Shown: positions 61,354-64,000 of the stretch, one piece after another | Layout: each line of letters opens with the position of its first letter | Position numbering within the stretch: the first letter of the stretch is position 1 | Origin: Niastella caeni | GTDB taxonomy: Bacteria > Bacteroidota > Bacteroidia > Chitinophagales > Chitinophagaceae | Assembly (NCBI RefSeq): GCF_004834005.1 | Contig: NZ_STFF01000010.1 | Location: 62,001-126,000 of the forward strand | DNA length: 64,000 nt | Direction of reading: 5' to 3' | Translations under genes and position numbers: made by a program | The notes under the pieces: generated by a model | Told to the model about the DNA's origin: nothing | What the model saw: only the letters and a program-made list of their open reading frames with translations | The model's database searches: none

Positions 61354-62438
61354 TATAGTTCGATTAAATATTCAGCAATTGAAATTGTATCTTTTTTCTT
61401 TCTTTTCAAATTTTGATGAATATCGAGAAGTATTTTGTTCGAAAAGCCATCTCTTTTCCAATCGTTAAAGGATATCCCAAGGCCAAGAAGTTCCCACAAA
61501 AGGCCGTTTTTTTGTTCATATTCTCCAAAAGGGTCTAAAATTATTAATGGTGTTTCAAAAGATAAAGAATCAATCAAAGTTCCTCCACCAGGTTTACTTA
61601 CAATAGCGCCACTTTCGTTGCATAAGTCGTCGAATGAAATAACTTTAGTTGAATCATACAATTCCGTGAATTCATCGCCGACAGATTTAATTGATGGATA
61701 TTGACAGTTTCCGCCGTCGTCTTTTATCCAGTTTTTCCAATTGGGATCAAGATAAAAGTACTTACATCTACAAGAAGTCATATTTAGGTCTTTGTGTTGG
61801 TAACCTAAAATATTCAATGAATACGGCGAGTCAATTAACTCGGCAACTGCATCCTGATAATTTCCAATACCCCATCCTCCACCATGAACAAGTAAGTTGT
61901 TATATATACCGTTATAGGATAAATTGCCGTGTAATGCAGTTTCGAAATGAAAATTAACAGCTTTTGTTTCCCAGTTACAGACCCATAATTGTATATATTC
62001 TGAATTAACGTTTGGGAACAATCCCCAAGAAGTTGAGTAGTCACAATCAACATGGCATAAAACAACAGTAAACGATTTGTAAGAGCCCTTATCTACATAT
62101 TCATCTATTATTGGCAACCAAAATCCTGAGAATAGAACAAACTTTCTTATATCTTTTTTGTCCCAGGCTGAAAATAATTTACTGACTTTATCTCTATCAA
62201 GAAATGGGCTAAGGTCTTTGGCGACTAGTTGAGCTGTTTTGGCAAAAGTGAAATTCTCATGGAAGAGCTTTTTGGCTTTTGCGACATTATCTTGCTTTTC
62301 ATCCAGGAGTAATCCTTCAATTACATCAACATCCGCAGAAACGCCCCTTTCCCTTAATTGGTCGCAAAGTTTCAATCCTGGCACGTAAAAACCAAGACCA
62401 GGCCCAGCACATAGTATTTGAAAATTTATACTATTCAT
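61353..62438 (-). CDS. GT-B glycosyltransferase-like protein (GT28/MurG-like)
   Basis: 361 residues. The C-terminal donor-binding motif GAIVSKPGGGTLIDSLSFETPLIILDPFGEYEQKNGLLWE has the SKPGGxT...EAxxxxxPxixxxPxxxxEQxNA pattern of GT28 enzymes such as MurG and MGDG synthases, which use nucleotide-activated sugars. The N-terminal Rossmann half starts ILCAGPGLGFYVPGLKL. It would attach a sugar to a product of the operon. Starts 4 bases inside the end of the ATP-grasp gene (ATGA overlap), so translation is coupled. Composition is AT-rich like its neighbours. Confidence 0.78.
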   Translation of the reverse strand: MNSINFQILCAGPGLGFYVPGLKLCDQLRERGVSADVDVIEGLLLDEKQDNVAKAKKLFHENFTFAKTAQLVAKDLSPFLDRDKVSKLFSAWDKKDIRKFVLFSGFWLPIIDEYVDKGSYKSFTVVLCHVDCDYSTSWGLFPNVNSEYIQLWVCNWETKAVNFHFETALHGNLSYNGIYNNLLVHGGGWGIGNYQDAVAELIDSPYSLNILGYQHKDLNMTSCRCKYFYLDPNWKNWIKDDGGNCQYPSIKSVGDEFTELYDSTKVISFDDLCNESGAIVSKPGGGTLIDSLSFETPLIILDPFGEYEQKNGLLWELLGLGISFNDWKRDGFSNKILLDIHQNLKRKKKDTISIAEYLIEL

Positions 62439-63763
62439 AAGCTGGCAGAAATTGGTAGGCTTGAATTAAGCAAAGAGTAGAGAGCTGCAGATAAGATTTC
62501 TTCATTTGTAAAGCTTTTACTTTTAATAATAGAGATATAAATTCTGCCTTTGTATGGATAACCAACGTTATGCTTAAAATTAATATCAACCGTATTTGCT
62601 GATAGTGGAATAATGCCATAGGGTTTCTTTGTAGTAAAAATTAAATCCTCTTTGTCCCAGATGTCAAAAATGTCTTTAAATGAAATGTTTTTATCTGATT
62701 TTAGATAAATACAGGTAAAAAATCCGTCAGTCTTAAATTTATTTAAAAAATAATTTAGGTGCGTATTAAGAGTTCCCATCGACTTACGTGCATTTATTTC
62801 TATAATAGGAAATACTTTGTCGTCGTATGTTATAAGAGAGTCAATACATACAGGTCCAAAATATCCTTCATTGAATAAAGCATTTCCGACGTTTTCTACG
62901 ATATTAAAGTATTTATTTTGATGCAACAGTCTCAATAGATTAACATCTGCATTTTCAATGCTATTGAAACAAAATCCACTATTGTGGAATTGTTGTACGT
63001 TTAGTATTTCAATATTGCCATCTTTGTCGATTTGCAAATGACTAGAAAAGTCTCTTTTTTTTGGTAGCAATTGTTCTATTACAAAATCTATTATTTTGTT
63101 TTCACTTTCTTGTTGAGAAAAATAAGACACAATTCTTAAAAGAATGTTTAATGAAGTGACTTTCAATATTCCTTTACCTGAAACCCCATAAGAATCTTTT
63201 ATTAATATAGGACCATTTTCTAACATTTTCGTTCCAGCAGACATTAGTTGCTCTGAACTGCGAATGACTATTGAATATGGTGGACTGTATAGTGTAGAGA
63301 TTTGTGATGAGAATGATTTCGAATTAACTTTAACTACAGTCCCATAACTGGGGAAGTTGTACGTTATGGAGTATCTTTCGCAAAAAGAAATAATAACCTT
63401 AGCTATCGAAAATGGCGATATATCATGCCCTTCTATATTTAAGGCTTTCCATTTGTCTTTAAACGATAATTCATTTTCTATTATTTGATCGAATATCGTT
63501 TTGACCCGCCCTGAATCATGTCTTATATCAAAATCATTACAGGAAAATGAAAAACCTATATCTTTTAAGTAGTCTTTAAGCATAGGATTCATTGCTACGG
63601 ATGTAATTAGTAAATCATTGCTGCTTTTACAAAATAAAAATTGCATCTCATCCATAACTTGAACGATAGCTTCAGCTTGGGTGTCGTACATTTGAGGCAA
63701 ACTGACATAATTTGCTTCCTTCCAATGTGATTCAGCATTGAATGAGCCCAAAAAGCAGGTCAT
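62435..63763 (-). CDS. ATP-grasp ligase
   Basis: 442 residues. The C-terminal half shows an ATP-grasp fold: SAGTKMLENGPILIKDSYGVSGKGILKV (Lys and glycine-rich loop), FVIEQLLP (hinge), GPVCIDSLITYDDKVFPIIEINARKSMGTLNTHLNY (Mg-binding Glu-x-Asn). This is the pattern of carboxylate-amine/thiol ligases that make acyl phosphates. The N-terminal 170 residues resemble a pre-ATP-grasp region. Lying after an acyl carrier protein with overlapping ends (ATGA), it may load an amino acid onto the carrier, as BtrJ does in butirosin synthesis; that substrate is an inference. Confidence 0.8.
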   Translation of the reverse strand: MTCFLGSFNAESHWKEANYVSLPQMYDTQAEAIVQVMDEMQFLFCKSSNDLLITSVAMNPMLKDYLKDIGFSFSCNDFDIRHDSGRVKTIFDQIIENELSFKDKWKALNIEGHDISPFSIAKVIISFCERYSITYNFPSYGTVVKVNSKSFSSQISTLYSPPYSIVIRSSEQLMSAGTKMLENGPILIKDSYGVSGKGILKVTSLNILLRIVSYFSQQESENKIIDFVIEQLLPKKRDFSSHLQIDKDGNIEILNVQQFHNSGFCFNSIENADVNLLRLLHQNKYFNIVENVGNALFNEGYFGPVCIDSLITYDDKVFPIIEINARKSMGTLNTHLNYFLNKFKTDGFFTCIYLKSDKNISFKDIFDIWDKEDLIFTTKKPYGIIPLSANTVDINFKHNVGYPYKGRIYISIIKSKSFTNEEILSAALYSLLNSSLPISASL

Positions 63764-64000
63764 GGGGTATTTTTTATATTTTCTTGGTTGGATATAAAAT
63801 CTACAAAGCTTTCAATAGATCTTAGTTTATTAAAATCAAGCTTGCCATAATCAATATGAAAATTAAACTCCGACTCAATAGTTAGTAAAAATTCGATCAT
63901 TTGTAAAGAATCCAATCCAATGTCATTTATTAGATCAGCAGAACTATCTGCGTTAATCTCAATTGATGGATCTTCCATAACTTCTGACAATATTTTTTTG
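63760..64000 (-). CDS. Acyl carrier protein (5' end outside window)
   Basis: The visible 76-80 residues include the phosphopantetheine-attachment motif NDIGLDSLQMIEFLLTIE (Ser in DSL). The frame stays open to the window edge and reads KKILSEVMED just before, the typical ACP helix 1, so the real start lies beyond base 64000; a TTG or ATG near the edge is not the start. First visible gene of an operon with ATP-grasp, glycosyltransferase and radical SAM genes; its stop overlaps the ATP-grasp start. It would need a phosphopantetheinyl transferase encoded elsewhere. Confidence 0.88.
   Translation of the reverse strand, partial: KKILSEVMEDPSIEINADSSADLINDIGLDSLQMIEFLLTIESEFNFHIDYGKLDFNKLRSIESFVDFISNQENIKNTP

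Overview
The window looks like a chromosome segment of a Bacteroidota species, most likely family Chitinophagaceae (Chitinophaga/Niastella type; genus is inference). Evidence: strong promoters use the Bacteroidota TAnnTTTG -7 box, Shine-Dalgarno sequences are mostly absent, a type IX secretion (PorU2-like) protein is present, and the translation/transcription core runs rpsU-xerC-hpf-tRNA(Thr,Tyr,Gly,Thr)-tuf-tRNA(Trp)-secE-nusG-rplK-rplA-rplJ-rplL-rpoB-rpoC.

1-6.3 kb: C-terminal part of a PorU2-like protein, a GT-C type membrane glycosyltransferase-like protein, a radical SAM/SPASM protein, a Gfo/Idh/MocA oxidoreductase and riboflavin synthase. 6.4-26 kb: the information-processing core. Two genes interrupt the usual ribosomal protein/RNA polymerase order: a histone H1-like gene with an acidic tail between nusG and rplK, and a LacI-type regulator between rplL and rpoB. 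Degenerate tRNA copies lie next to the real tRNA-Thr genes.

26-40.6 kb: housekeeping genes, including a Skp/OmpH-like chaperone, an APC permease, heptose kinase, fructosamine kinase-like protein, RNase Z, dapA, accA, CinA domain, a two-domain LigD, a KTSC protein, a CPA1 antiporter and TerC. A small two-TM protein shorter than 60 residues is also described. 40.7-57.7 kb: accessory metabolism and stress genes, including a beta-helix lipoprotein, HxlR and AraC regulators, an alpha-glucosidase convergent with treZ, an orphan molybdenum hydroxylase, Mn catalase with a DsbA-like partner, SPW and DinB proteins, and a PQQ-type sugar dehydrogenase.

57.7-64 kb: a gene-poor, AT-rich, repeat-bearing stretch around tRNA-Asp, followed by what looks like an acquired island: a tandem duplication of about 212 bp, an Xre regulator with a perfect 22-bp palindromic operator, an excisionase-type HTH protein, an AraC-like remnant, and a tightly coupled minus-strand operon encoding acyl carrier protein, ATP-grasp ligase, GT-B glycosyltransferase and radical SAM/SPASM enzyme. 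This last operon, cut by the window edge, is the best candidate for an undescribed biosynthetic system: the four enzyme classes suggest that a carrier-bound or carrier-activated small acid or peptide is ligated, glycosylated and radically modified. The product cannot be read from the sequence.

Short intergenic repeats (palindromes, CCTGTAACCTG-like word arrays, a shared 17-mer) are scattered through the whole window and are typical of genomes of this family.
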